64,000 bases of DNA from Portulaca oleracea (Eukaryota > Streptophyta > Magnoliopsida > Caryophyllales > Portulacaceae), in contig CM055877.1 of assembly GCA_029582165.1 (NCBI GenBank), positions 37,726,249-37,790,248 on the forward strand, given 5' to 3'. Below the pieces are notes generated by a model. It was not told where the DNA came from. It did no database searches and was given only the letters and a program-made list of their open reading frames with translations. Position numbers and translations under genes: made by a program. Shown here one piece after another: positions 23,894 to 35,748 of this stretch; the stretch's first letter is position 1, and every line of letters begins with the position of its first letter.

Positions 23894-23911
23894 TGGCGAC
23901 TCCAGCGGGGA
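23894..23911 (+). other. Primer binding site (Arg tRNA type)
   Basis: TGGCGACTCCAGCGGGGA, one base inside the LTR. TGGCGACTCC is characteristic of the Tat/Ogre lineage and differs from the initiator-Met PBS of the other elements here. Confidence 0.9.
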
Positions 23912-24104
23912 CTTATTTAGAAAGTGAGTAAGATTTGAAAAGTCGGGTTTTGTTTTTTTTTTTAAAAAAAAAAAAAAGTGAGGCATTTTGTGCATGTTTT
24001 GGGCCTTCCCCTTTGTTGGGAACATAAGGCACCGTTTAGGTTTATCCCTTTTCTTTATCATTTCGGGAAAACAAAACCATTCAACTTGGTGGGTCCATTT
24101 AGAC

Positions 24105-24283
24105 TAGGAGTGAGCAAAATTTCCGGGAATCCCGGTCCCGTCTCGGTCCCGATCAAGTCCCGGTCCCAAAATCCTATTCCCGGTGGGAGCGGGACCGGGA
24201 GTGGGACTAAAAGTGAAGTCCCGGTCAACAACGGGACCGGGAGTGGGAGTTAACCTCATTTCCCAGTCCCGGTCCCGATTCCG

Positions 24284-24374
<91 letters not shown>

Positions 24375-24865
24375 AAACAAATCAAGTGATTTCATATGAT
24401 TGATAAACTTGTTTAATTTAATTTGTATTCGCTCTTTAAATTTATTTTGTTTATTACTATTTCGAACTTAGCAATATTTTTTTCGGAGAAAAACGTTACG
24501 TACTAGATATTAACAAATCGGAAAAAAACATTACGTGTTAGAATTTTTTTCGGAAAAAAATATTTCGAAAAACTGGCTATATAAACAAATCGGCGCCTAC
24601 ATTTGTGAAATTAGAGAAAACTTGTGTAATTTATGTTGGTTTTTAATGGAAATAAATTAAATAATGGTGAAAAAAACTTAGGAAACCGGGACTAAAAATT
24701 TCCCGGTTTATTTCCCGATCCCAGTGGGAGCGGGAGCGGGAACAAATCTTTGCTCCCGGTCACAACCGGGACGGGGACCGGGAGTAAAGTTTTGCTCCCG
24801 ATCACAACCAGGACCGGGACCGGGACCTCTGAAAATTACCGGGATCCCGGTCTCGCTCACCCCTA
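24105..24865. mobile_element. hAT-type MITE, family with TAGGRGTGAGC ends
   Basis: Starts TAGGAGTGAGCAAAATTTCC and ends GCTCACCCCTA. The flanking 8-bp duplication atttagac (24097-24104 and 24866-24873) is perfect. The interior is full of CCCGGTCCCG and CGGGACCGGGA motifs and a (TA)n tract. It was inserted after the Tat element was formed. Confidence 0.92.
24285..24371. repeat. (TA)n microsatellite
   Basis: Nearly pure AT dinucleotide tract inside the MITE. It can extrude as a cruciform. Confidence 0.95.
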
Positions 24866-26055
24866 ATTTAGACCTTCACCAAGCCGGTGGTTGTTTTCCC
24901 ACTCGTGCACCACTCCTTAGTCCATATGACAAATGGAGCAACCCGAGTGTGCTAATCTTGCCATGCACCCCATGGAAGATGAAACACTCGAGACACGAGC
25001 TAGAGGTTAGGATGAGCCGACCCTTTAACCCTCAAACATAGATCCATGGATAAGGTGGAATTCATTTGTGTGCTATTTGCTTCTTTCGATCCTCGAACCC
25101 GATACCATGCCGTAATGCTTAAAAAAAGTAGTAGAAATGGTCGTGTTTTGCATAGCGGGCCAAGATAATTAATTTGGTCTATACAAGTTTTCGGCCTCGG
25201 GGATTCTCACGGATCCCGTGTCTGGTCAGGCCTTGTATAGCTCAAACTAAGGGTTTGGTCTTCCCTTTTAGTAGTCAACCTCGGTTTAGGCTTTATAGTG
25301 AACTTGAGCCCACAAAATCCGCGAGGATCTTGGTGTGCTCGGACACTACGAGGCCCAAGTTAAGGTGTTTTAGGATCATGCATGATGGGTTGTGGTAGCT
25401 GATTTGGCCTATACAAGGCTCGAGCCCTTGGAATTCTCGCGGATCCCAGGTTGGGTTGGGCCCTGTATAGTCCAAATCAGTGTTCTACCCATCTCTTTTT
25501 AGTTATCAAATCTTGGTTTAGGCTCAATAGTGGGTTTGAGCCCAAGAAATCCGCGAGGATTTTTGGTAAGCTCGGTCCCTACTGGGTCTAAACTAAAGTT
25601 TTTAGGATCATATGCATTTGCATAAAGTTGTCCCATTTAGTGTAAGTAGGTCATTTTGGTCACAAAAGTCTGTTTGGGCCTTGGAGATTCTCGCGGATTT
25701 CCGAGTGAGCCCGACCTTATGTGGTTCAAATAGGCTCCTTGTTGTGTGTGATTAGCTAAAAATGATATATTTAGCCCTTACATGATGCCTGAGCCTGAAA
25801 GTTTGATGTTGGGCTCGGTCCGGTAAGGTCTAAATATGTCTTTCTTGCTCGAGCCTGCATTTACATAAGAGTTTTATTTGGGCTTCGCACATGACTTAGA
25901 GCTTTAGTTCGGTCATTCGGGTTGCAAATAAAATTCTTCCTTCATGGTGTGCATAAAGTTTTAGGGGTCGACGTTGAGTTGAGTCTTCGAATTCCTTCAT
26001 CTTTCAGGACATAATAGGTTGGTTTCGGGTACATCAAAGGGACGAGACCGGCCGG

Positions 26056-27381
26056 TTGGAGACTTTTGACATCCATTACGACAGTAACGAGGACCGGGGT
26101 TCACCATCATCTGAATCAACTGATAAAGAAGCGACCGACGAAGAAGCATCTGTCGAGGGGGTTGAGTCTTTAGTAATTGATCCATCTGAGACCATGTCAG
26201 ATTCTAGCAGCGATCATCCTGAAGATCCCCAAGGCCATCCAGAAGAGGAGCAGGTGCCACCTCTACGAAAGGAAATGGAGCAGCTCACCAACATAATTCT
26301 GAATATGCAAGACACTATGGATGCCCAGCTAGAGGCACAAAATCAGAGAATCGATGCTGTCATTAACGTTATGAAGGAGGCAAAGAATTCAAATCTGAAG
26401 AATCCCCCTACGGGTGAAGTTGAGCAATTAGGAAAGGAGAAGGATGGGTCGGTCCACGGGGTCTCGAACTCGAGACTTGACCGAATTGAACAAATGCTGA
26501 AGGAATCTACACTCTTCAACAATCAATTTATGGACAACATAGGTTTCACGCCTGTTCCAAGGGGTTGACTTCCCCCTAAATTCAATATGCCTGACATCAA
26601 ATTCCATAGTAATGAAAACCCACATCAACATGTGCGAAATTTCATGGGGGCTATGACGCTGAAAGGAGTTGAAGAGGATATTTATCATATTATCTTTCCT
26701 TGGACTTTTGGCCCGGATGTTATGAAGTGGTATAACACACTTAGTCCTACCAAGTCCTCACAATGGAACTCGCTTTGCAAGGAGTTTCTACACCAACACT
26801 CCTACAACGTTGACATGCCTGTCACCTTAAGGGATATGGAGCTAATGAAGCAATGAGAGAAAGAGTCCTTCTCTGACTACTTTGCTCGATGGAGAGCAAA
26901 AGCAGCTCAAATGGTGGACCGACCGTCTGAGGAGCACCAAGTTGACATGCTTGTTCGAGGTTTACAACCCTTGTACAACACTCATTTAAGGTTCCAACCT
27001 CTCAAAGACTTTGTCTCGTTGAGGTTAGCTAGAACAAAGATTGAAAGCGAGTTCGCTAAGGGGGTCGCAACTAGGGTTGGAAGAACACTTACACCAACAA
27101 GAAGCTAGTTGGCCCATCAACTTCGGCTAACAAAGGGAATGAGGTGAATGCTCTACAACGCTACACCGAGTATACCCCGATAGACACTACATATGCTCAA
27201 GCCTTAGAGCGTCTATTAAGCAAGGGAATGATTACCCTTCCTGACTTAAAACCTGAGCCAAAAGAGAAGCCACGAGGTTGGGATGCAAGTAGGTTTTGTA
27301 AATACCACAGGGCTCGGGGACATGATACCGAACAATGCTTCACTCTGAAGAATAGAATGGAGGAGATGTTTAGGTCAAAGT
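26056..27381 (+). pseudogene. Tat gag, interrupted by stops
   Basis: The N-terminal part (26056-26568) is Ser/Glu/Asp-rich with a predicted coiled coil (LRKEMEQLTNIILNMQDTMD). After a TGA the same frame continues to the gag core (HQHVRNFMGAMTLKG, then FPWTFGPDVMKWYNTL, then DYFARWRAKAAQM). It ends in a CCHC-like knuckle, CKYHRARGHDTEQC, the spacing typical of Tat. Stops at about 26566, 26854, 27106 and 27381 break it, with a change of frame before 27144. The protein would form the particle shell; this copy cannot. Confidence 0.8.
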
Positions 27382-27659
27382 AGCTACCTTTACCAAAGGC
27401 AGCACAGAAACCTAGCAACACTAGCAACCCACTAGGTTCTTTACATATACAAGCTATTTTCGAAGAATGTGAATGGGATCCTTGTGATTTCATTACTAAT
27501 AAAAAGAAGCCCGCTTACATCACGCGTTGTTTGTCTGATGACTATGGGGTGAATGGTTTATGGGCTAGCAATGAGGAAGATGTCTATGGTGAACCTCACA
27601 CCAGTAATGTCAGTAACAACTTCTGGAATTCCAACAATGACGACGACTTTTAGGGAGTA

Positions 27660-28443
27660 GCAAAATCTAGTCAAACTAAAGCCCCGGGCGTTACATTTCT
27701 TACCCGGTCCGGACGCCGTAACTATCTAGGAGGTCTTTCCCAAGTCCAACCTCCAGACAAAAGGAAGGAAAAAGTCGGCGAGATAGCGGTCCCTACTCCC
27801 GAAGAAGACCTTATGCTGAAACAGTTAAAGAGATTGAAGATGGACATCACGGTTTGGCAATTACTCGTCGCCTCACAAAAGCATAGGCAAGCTTTGATCG
27901 ACGCTTTAAGTAAGATTGAAGTGTCACCTGAAACCACAACCGAGGAGGTAGTATCTCTCGTCACATCAGGCAAGAGTACTATAACCTTCAGTGATGAGGA
28001 TTTGCCTAAAGAAAGTCTTACACACAACAAGGCCTTATACTTGACAGTGGGTTGTTCCAATAAGGTGATACCTTTAGTATTAGTTGACAACGGATCCGCC
28101 GTGAATATTTGTCCATGGAGGACAGCTCAAAGCTGGGTATTCAATCCCATCAGCTTACTCAACAAGCCATCCAGCTTAGGGCTTATGATAATACTCTTAG
28201 ACGAGTTTTGGGTTCAATCCTCTTGTCGATTACTGTGGATACGATTTCTAGCAACATTGAGTTTTTGGTTCTGGATATTCCAGCTTCCTTTAACTAATTA
28301 CTAGGTCGCCCTTGGTTGCACGAACAACGAGCGGTGTCATCTATCTTACACCAGAAGGTAAAGTTGATGGTTAAAGGGCAAGTGATAACCATCAAAGGAG
28401 AGGAATTATCTGCCGTAATTACTTCTAAAAAGCCGATGTTATA
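27660..28443 (+). pseudogene. Tat aspartic protease, frameshifted
   Basis: The frame at 27813-28304 includes LVLVDNGSAVNICP, the active site in the DNGS form common in Tat elements. Near 28108 the frame shifts and continues as QLRAYDNTLRRVLGS. LLGRPWLHEQRA follows, the conserved protease C-terminal motif, after a stop near 28298-28301. The active-site Asp is present, so inactivation is by frameshift only. Confidence 0.75.
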
Positions 28444-28444
28444 A

Positions 28445-29055
28445 GTGGAACATAACTCAAAGGATGAGGAATTCCATCACTTCGACATTGTCGCTACTTT
28501 AGAGAAGGACGAAGCACCATTAGACTTTGATCCTTATTCCAACCGGAAAATTAACGCTATCCTCAAGAAGCATGGTTATTTTCCTGGTTTACCTTTAGGA
28601 AGGAGAGCTCAAGGGCCCATATCCTTTCTCTTGACTCAAAAAGGTAATCATCATTTCGGATTAGGGTATACTCCAACTGAGGAGGAGCAACGATTAGCCA
28701 AAAGGGTCGTGAGGATTAAGAAGAATGAGCCAATACCGCTTTACAACGTAAAGCCGCATCCACTTACACTCAATGGTCAGTTTGTGAAAGAAGGAGATGA
28801 TTTCCCCTACTTCGGCTTTCCGGAGCCATACTACTTGAAAAGAAAGGGGATTTTGGTTCTTGGTCTGGAGATTTTCAACGATTGCATGCTAATCGAGGAG
28901 GAACTATTCAAAGCAGCGCGGGAGAAAAGGTCCCCACTAGATTGGACTCATCTAGCCGGGAGTAATATCTTTGGGTTTTTGTTTGGTCAAGAGGCACAGA
29001 AAGAAGAGAAACCTCCGGAGGCACTTTCTCTAGCCTTATCAAGGAGTAAATTATA
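28445..29055 (+). CDS. Protease-RT linker ORF of Tat pol
   Basis: The open stretch encodes DAPLDFDPYSNRKINAILKK-type linker sequence and a long charged region. It has no catalytic motif. In Tat elements a long spacer separates protease and RT. It is cut off by the MITE that begins about 29056. Confidence 0.5.
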
Positions 29056-29349
29056 TTTACCCTACCTGACATTTGTGGTAATAATTTTTGCACACCCGAC
29101 ATTTGGGAAATAATTTTCACCTTACCTGACATTAAGTGAAAGTGATTTTTAGCGGTAAAATCTTGTCACTTCTCATCGGAAATGAGGAAATACAATAATG
29201 TTCCTATATGACTATGTGAATGTATCATATTGTCCATTAATATTTAGAAGGAAATGACTTAAATGATCCTTTCATCGTTTTATTTCTGATGAGAAGTGAT
29301 CGGATTTTGCCACTAAAAATCACTTTCACTTAATGTCAGGTAGGGTGAT
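29056..29349. mobile_element. MITE with long terminal inverted repeats inside Tat pol
   Basis: Left end ACCCTACCTGACATT, right end AATGTCAGGTAGGGT. An inner inverted repeat of about 59 bp (29124-29184 against 29283-29341) has only about five mismatches. The left side also carries a partial tandem copy of the terminus. It interrupts the pol frame. I could not define a target duplication, so the superfamily is open. Confidence 0.75.
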
Positions 29350-29601
29350 CCTACTAAGCTCATCGCAACATGGGGCCAAGAGAGCAAACAAATCACTTGG
29401 ATAGCGGCTGATGATGACAAGGAGTTCACTCTAGCTTTAGGAGAGTCTGTTCATGGGTCTGGGTCTAGTTTCCATTATGTTTCTGTTCCATTTTCCGATT
29501 ATGTTCTAGAGTCGGGCTTTAAGCCCACTAAGTCTATTGCATCTACTTCAGGAGAGTCTGTTGAGTCATCTGTTGATGTTCTCGTTTCTCAATTAAATGA
29601 A

Positions 29602-30790
29602 ATGAACTCTTTCGCTTACAACTCTTCTCATCCCCCATCCCTGAACTGCTTTGCCTCAAATGAAAATAATAATGATGCTGTAAACGAATCTGAAATTCCT
29701 AAAGACATTTTAAAGGTTGTGGAGGACCACGAAAATCGAATCTCAGTAATTGAGGAGACCATAACTGTGAATCTAGGTACCCCGGAAGAACCTAAACTAA
29801 CCAAAATCGGGAAATCTTTAACTCTCGAGGAGCAGACGCAATTTACTTCACTCCTACGAGAATTTGTAGATGTCTTTGCCTGGTCATACCATGACATGCC
29901 CGGTATAGACAGGGAAATAGCTGAGTATAGAATACCACTTTACCTTGACGCTAAACCAGTAAAGCAGAAGCTGCGTCGCATGAAACCGGAATGGGCGCTG
30001 AAGATCAAAGAAGAGGTTGAAAAACAATTAAGTGCAGGATTCATTAAGGTGTCAGAATATCCACAATGGATAGCAAATGTTGTCCCAGTTCCGAAGAAGG
30101 ACAGGAGAGTTCGGATGTGTTTAGACTTTAGAGATCTAAACAAGGCGAGTCCGAAGGATGACTTCCCTTTACCCCATATTGATGTTCTAGTAGACAATAC
30201 TTGTGGTCATGCCCTTCTTTCATTCATGGATGGGTACTCAGGTTATAACCAGGTTAAGATGGCCGAAGAGGATATGGAGAAGACAACATTCATTACTCAT
30301 TGGGGCACGTTTTGTTATGTAGTAATGCCATTCGGGTTGAAGAATGTCAGAGCGACCTATCAAAGGACTGCCACCACATTGTTACATGATATGATGTATA
30401 AAGAAGCAGAAGTCTATGTGGACGATATGATCATTAAATCCGTGGATCGAGATACACATTTGGATAGCCTTAGAAAATTTTTCCTTAGGCTTCGTAAGTA
30501 CGGAATGAGGTTAAATCCACAGAAATGCGCCTTCGGAGTAACTTCGGGTAAACTGTTAGGTTTTGTAATAAGTTCTAGAGGTATTGAGGTTGATCCCACA
30601 AAAATCAAGGCGATACAGGAAATTCCACCGCCTAAGACGGAAAAGGAGATAAGAGGTTTCCTAGGACGATTACAATATATCAATCAGTTCATATCTAAAC
30701 TAACCATGATATGTGACCCTATATTTAAGAAGTTAAGGAAGGGAGTCAAACCAGAATGGGACGAAAATGCCAAGCCGCCTTTGACAAGAT
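29602..30790 (+). CDS. Tat reverse transcriptase, catalytic motifs intact
   Basis: The 406-residue open frame covers the full RT domain in order: HDMPGIDREIAEYRIPL, then KQLSAGFIKVSEYPQW, then RMCLDFRDLNKASPKDDFPL, then SFMDGYSGYNQVKMA, then FGLKNVRATYQR. The catalytic YVDD is at 30415-30426, followed by IKSVDRDTHLDSLRKFF, LGFVISSRGIEVDP and FLGRLQYINQFI. The HDMPGIDREI and AFGVTSGKLLGF forms are typical of Tat. Near 30780 the reading frame shifts into RNase H. One oddity is NVRATYQR where A-T-Y-Q-R usually follows NA-G. Confidence 0.92.
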
Positions 30791-31766
30791 CAAGGAGTAC
30801 TTGGCTAATCCGCCTGTTTTAGCTCCACTCGTGCTTGGTGAACCATTGCTTTTATATTTAACCATCACGGAGACAGCAATGGGGGCTGTATTAGCCCAAA
30901 GATATGAAGGAGAAGAACGAGCAATATATTATTTAAGTAAAAAATTCTTGAAATATGAGACCAGGTACTCCAACATAGAGAGGTTGTCCCTTGCTCTTGT
31001 TTGGGCAACAAGAAAATTACGTCAATACATGCTTTCTCATACTGTGCATATGACCGCTTTCATGAATCCTCTCAAGTATCTGATGGAGCAACCGTTAGTC
31101 AATAGCAGAGTAGCTCGATGGATGGTTATGCTATCAGAGTTTGATTTACAATTTGTTCCACAAAAAGCCATAAAAGGAAGAGTGGTAGCAGATTTTCTGG
31201 CTGATTTACCCATAGAGGAGGCCCAGGAAGAAGAATTTGAATTTCCTGATGAAGAAGTATTTCAAACCCAGAAAGATACTTGGGATATGTATTTTAATGG
31301 GGCATCCAATCAAAGTGGGTATGGAGTAGGAATCATTTTGATCTCACCTGAAGGAGCACATACTCCGATGTCAATAAAATTGGATTTTGAAGCAACAAAC
31401 AACGCAGCTGAATATAAAGCATGCATCATTGGTATGCAAGCCGCGGTAGAGATGGGCATAAAATGCATAAGAATATTTGGTGATTCAAGTCTCATAATAA
31501 ATCAAGTTTCTAACAAATGGAAAGTGAAGAATGAAGCTTTGGCACCTTACCAAGCTTATGTAAGAGACTTAGCGGAGCATTTTGATCAAATAGTTTTCAC
31601 CTATTTACCTAGGGAACATAATGAGCTAGCTGATGCTTTGGCCAAACTGTCATCCATGCTTAATATCTCGAGAGGAGTTGTGTCTATGCCTATATGTATA
31701 GAGCGAACGGATCAACCAGCTTATGTTTACTCTCTAGAAGTTTGTGAGGTAGATCCAACTTCTTGA
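30756..31766 (+). CDS. Tat double RNase H region (Ty3-type plus archaeal-type)
   Basis: 336 open residues. The first half is the Ty3/gypsy RNase H (LLLYLTITETAMGAVLAQ, then YYLSKKFLKYETRYSNIE, then ADFLADLP). A second domain follows, MYFNGASNQSGYGVGI, then NNAAEYKACIIGM, then IFGDSSLIINQ, then HNELADALAKLS. This is the extra archaeal-type RNase H known from the Tat lineage. Its first catalytic residue is Asn (31289-31300, YFNGAS) where active copies have Asp, so that domain is probably dead. Glu and the other Asps remain. It overlaps the RT frame by a shift near 30780. Confidence 0.85.
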   Translation: MGRKCQAAFDKIKEYLANPPVLAPLVLGEPLLLYLTITETAMGAVLAQRYEGEERAIYYLSKKFLKYETRYSNIERLSLALVWATRKLRQYMLSHTVHMTAFMNPLKYLMEQPLVNSRVARWMVMLSEFDLQFVPQKAIKGRVVADFLADLPIEEAQEEEFEFPDEEVFQTQKDTWDMYFNGASNQSGYGVGIILISPEGAHTPMSIKLDFEATNNAAEYKACIIGMQAAVEMGIKCIRIFGDSSLIINQVSNKWKVKNEALAPYQAYVRDLAEHFDQIVFTYLPREHNELADALAKLSSMLNISRGVVSMPICIERTDQPAYVYSLEVCEVDPTS

Positions 31767-33008
31767 TATTATGACATATACCAATACCTCACTAAAGGAG
31801 CTTACCCTGAAAATTCCACAACCAAGTCGCAGAGAGCAATTCGACTCTTAGCTTCACAATATTGTTTGATTCAGGAACAGTTGTACAAGAAAACTGATAT
31901 GGGCATTAATTTGCTTTGTCTAGACTAGGATGAAGCCAAGAACTTGATGGGAGAAGTTCACAGAGGAGAATGTGGTCCACATATGAACGGACGGATGTTG
32001 TCCAAAAAGATACAAAGAATGGGATATTACTGGTGAACTATGGAGGCTGATTGTCATGATTATGTGAAAAAGTGCTACAAGTGTCAAATCTATGCGAAAT
32101 TGCAACACCAACCTCCTTCATTTCTAACTACTTTAACCTCTCCTTGGCCATTTTCGGTATAGGGCATAGATATCATAGGAAAGATCACTCCTAAAGGAAC
32201 ATGAGGACATGAGTATGTGCTTGTAGCCATTGACTATTTCACAAAATGGGTAGAGGCGACATCTTATGCAAAATTGACTTCTAAGCACGTCGCCAAATTC
32301 ATACTTAGAAACATAATATGTCGTTATGGAGTACCTCATGAGTTGATAAGTGATAATGGGGTTCACTTTAAGAAGGAAACATCGGAGTTGTGAGCTAAGT
32401 ATAAGATCCAGCACCATAGATCTTCGATATACCGACCTCAAACTAACGGGGCAGTTGAAGCAGCTAACAAGAACGTCACTAGGATAATAGAAAAAATGGC
32501 CACAACTTATAAGGATTGGCTCGACAAGTTACCATTTGCGTTGTGGGGTTATCGGACTTCTATTCGTACCTCCACCGGAGCAACTCCTTATTCCTTGGTA
32601 TACAGAATAGAAGCGGTTCTACCAGTTGAAGTGGCGATACCTTCCCTACGAATTATAGTAGAAAGCCATATTCCGAAGGCGGATAGGGCTAAGGCTAGAT
32701 ATGAGGAGTTGGTTAATATTGACGAGAGGAGACTCAAGGCCATGCATAATGTCCAGATATATCAAAACCTCATATCTAGGGCGTTCAACGGAAAGGTTAA
32801 GCCAAAAGACCTCGGGGAAGGTGATTTGGTAATGAAAGAAATAAGGGCACCTATCCAAGACCCAAGAGGGAAGTTTAGGCCCAATTGGATGGGTCCATAC
32901 ATTATAAAGACAATTCTTTCCGGAGGAGTTGTGAAGTTGATGGATTTAGAGGGCGAAGAATATGCTCAGCTAACTAATTTAGATCAACTAAAGAAGTTTT
33001 ACGCTTAA
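31767..33008 (+). pseudogene. Tat integrase, several stops
   Basis: The frame continues after the TGA at 31764. An H2C2 zinc-binding domain (HRGECGPH, then YVKKCYKCQ) is followed by the DDE core: GIDIIGKI (first Asp), ISDNGVHF (second Asp), TNGAVEAANK (Glu). The C-terminal domain (RPNWMGPYIIKTIL) follows in an open frame at 32496-33008. All three catalytic residues are visible. At least five in-frame stops lie between 31920 and 32400. It would insert cDNA into the genome if intact. No chromodomain is seen, as expected for Tat. Confidence 0.85.
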
Positions 33009-34040
33009 GGGTAAAAGTGGATATAGAAACTGGTGACCAAAACCAGCAACTATTTTTTTAAAAAAAAATTATTAGCTACTGCCCTAGCGGGTTAGCAACT
33101 AAATTTTATTACTTTCTTGAACTACGGAGGCCTGATTCCACTCATAATGTGGATACGTAGGAAGCTTCTTTAAGTCCGGCCCAAACAAATAAATTTCCCG
33201 ATAGTTTATTTTGGTTACCTGTTTTCGGCCCTTAAAGCAACATGGGCTCCTCGCGGATCCCATGAAACTTAAAATCAAAAACCTCTGTAGGGCTCAAAAT
33301 TTCAGAAATCCTATCTAAGCCTCGGCAGATCCTCACGGATTTTGGGTGCCTGGGTTCCAAACTATGCCCTTTCGTAGCCTAACTCAATATTAGGCCTTAA
33401 AAGTACTACAAGTTCTCCCGGATCTTGCAAAATCTGGGCCAAAATTTGCATAGATTACCTTCGACTCAAAATTCATACAAACCCAATTTTTGAGCCGCAG
33501 AATCAAATTCAGCCGAATTCACAGTCAAGGCTCCTTGCAGATCTCCTATATCTGATCAATTGCTTGGCCCAAAATCCACACAGTTTTCACTCTTGAGGCT
33601 GTTTGTGGATTCTCGCGGATCTTGTATATGCCCTGGCCCAAATCTGTTTCTGTTCTGGTTTGGGGCTGTTTAGTTTTTTTTACTGTGATCCTCGAGGATT
33701 TTTACATGAATTCGCAAAATCGGGTTGTTTTTATTTCAGTGTTGTTTGTAAGTGGTGGGGTTAATATAATTTTTTTCTTATGCAGAGATCCTCGTGAATT
33801 TTACATCTATTGTTGAAAATTCTAAAAGTTCATAAACGCAGAATTCTTATTCCAATCAAACTTGAAGTCCAACGATTCAAAATCACGAAATTCAAATTAA
33901 AAATAAAGCACACCAATCATGCAAGCTTCAAACTTGCAACTAAATGTTCATCATTATCAAAAAAAAAAACACTAAAGAATTCCTGTCTTGCTTGAAAAAA
34001 AACACTAAAGCTTAAAAAATTAAAGGCAAAGCAGCATCAG
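33009..34040 (+). other. Tat 3' region proximal to pol
   Basis: Non-coding. It carries repeated leader-like sentences with TCGCGGAT motifs (33251, 33613, and degenerate copies near 33333, 33692 and 33792). No ORF is supportable. Confidence 0.6.
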
Positions 34041-34044
34041 TTCT

Positions 34045-35748
34045 TTAATCTTGCTTGAGTTTCTTTCCTGTCTCAGAAGTAGTGCTCGACCTAGATTCTT
34101 CACCTTTTGAAGATACTCTTCGTTGTCTTTTCCTAACAGTCGGGTCGTTTGGAGACTTCTCTTTGCCTTTTCCATCATTCTTTGGAGTCTGTTGAGATGA
34201 AGTTTGATCAGGTCTAGGTTCCCTTATCACCAAGGGTCTTTCCCGGGGGCGAGTGCGCTGTGTCGCAACAGTTGAACTAGGAGGACGAATTCCAGTGGGT
34301 AATGGTTGCCACCCCTTTTCTTCTCTTTCCTTCAAATCCTTCCGAATAGTCGAGTCTGTTTCAGTTATCCAATGGCGATAAGCCTCAGATACAAAGGTGC
34401 TGCCGCCCGTTGTAGGTATAGTGAGAACAGGCTGCTCATCCAATAGTCTTGCCAAGATCTAACTTTCGCAGCATCATTAGCAATGACTCTAGGGTTAGGT
34501 GGGATGCAGCCAAGTGTTGGAATCCACTGTTTTCTCCTAATTTGACGTTTGGCTTGCTCAGGGAAATAATAGGTGGTATGCGTCAAACCCACAAGTCTCA
34601 CAAACGGGCATCGGTGATCAACGGTCACTTACTTCCCTCATCCTCCACCAAGTAATATGCCACTTGACGATCATCTCTTCAACAATTCATTTCAACCACT
34701 TGTCCGTCGAACGCTCTTTATATTTACGGGCACGTTGGCAAAACTGAGACATCCGAAATGTCAGTTGATTCTTAGGAGGTGCTAAGAAACGAGTGTGTTC
34801 CATTAACCATATCTGCAAGAGCAAGCGAGAGGATTCAGGTTCTCAACAAGACAAATCCCCGCGGATTTGCAAGGCATAATCAAAATTGATACTGTTTAGC
34901 ATGCAAATCAAAAGGAAATTCCAGGAGACAGTTTTGGGGGATTCTCGCGGATTTCTTGAAAATCTCAGGAATAAATTTCAGCAAGTGTATCGGAAGAAGA
35001 TTCAAGTCGGATTCTCGCGGATCCAATAACCAAAGTCAGGAAAGGGAATATGTTTAGCACGCTTTTTTTTTAGAAAATCAGCAGAAGTATGTATAAAAAT
35101 TATAGCGGATCTCGTTGAAGAACTTGAAAATTAATAAGGGAAATTTACCTGAAGAAGCAGGGGGCTTCTCGAGAAGTCGCCTTCAGGTTCATCACACAGC
35201 CGATCCAAGCACAAGATAGTTTCAGCCACGATCATTGGTGCCAGATTTTGATCGAATATTGTAGGAAGCAATTAAATTCTGATGTTAATTAATGAAGCCG
35301 TACCGCTATTCGTACCACCATGATAAAAACAAAATCCCCCCAACAGACACAGAACTAAAGCCCTAACTCTTTTCTCGACACTGTTTCATTCGTCACCGCT
35401 TTTGAACAAGGAAATTAAAGGCAGAAAGTTTACTCTTTCACCTTCTAGGACTTTCTCTAGGTTACTTCTTTCCAATCCTAGTAGAGAAGTATATCTTGGG
35501 GCAGTATTCTTGGAAGAAGTCGGAATTACGAGTGTTGAGGTGAACTTAAAACCTAATATCGCCCCGAATTCTTCGGGGAGAAGACACAGTTCTTTCTCTC
35601 CAAACCTAAATAGGTGGAGTTCAGAGTCCCATAATTCAACGGCGGCCCTCAAAAAGTCCCACATGATCCTTACTTGCCTTAAACTGATTAGGGTGTGAAG
35701 GTTATACCTTTTCAGTTCTTCTTTTTCGGCAAAGGGAAGTGAAAGCAT
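34045..35748 (-). pseudogene. Antisense gene B in the Tat element: plant-mobile-domain-like protein (DUF7745 type)
   Basis: On the minus strand, exon 1 (about 35748-35148) starts LSLPFAEKEELKRYN and contains MWDFLRAAVELWDSELHLF, LPEEFGAILGF, MIVAETILCLDRL and SPLLLQ before a GT donor. Exon 2 (34812 to 34045) starts IWLMEHTRFLAPP and reaches FVRLVGLTHTTYYFPEQA. It ends in a Lys/Arg-rich tail (KRQRRVSSKGEESR, then KKLKQD) that may be a nuclear signal. The pattern resembles plant-mobile-domain/DUF7745 proteins found in transposons. In-frame stops (near 35386, 35272 and in exon 2) make it a pseudogene. The intron (34813-35147) carries the element's TCGCGGAT motifs. Family assignment is by pattern memory. 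Confidence 0.6.

Larger units (their letters stand above)
23912..26055 (+). other. Tat leader between PBS and gag
   Basis: No gene. It holds a hAT MITE, a (TA)n repeat, and imperfect repeats of about 220 bp around 25170-25700 sharing TTTGGCCTATACAAG and CCGCGAGGATC elements. The CTCGCGGAT motif recurs in both orientations (25317, 25437, 25549, 25691). Confidence 0.7.

Noticed and set aside
24183..24389. Tyr-Ile repeat ORF
   Set aside because: Translation of the (TA)n tract inside a MITE.
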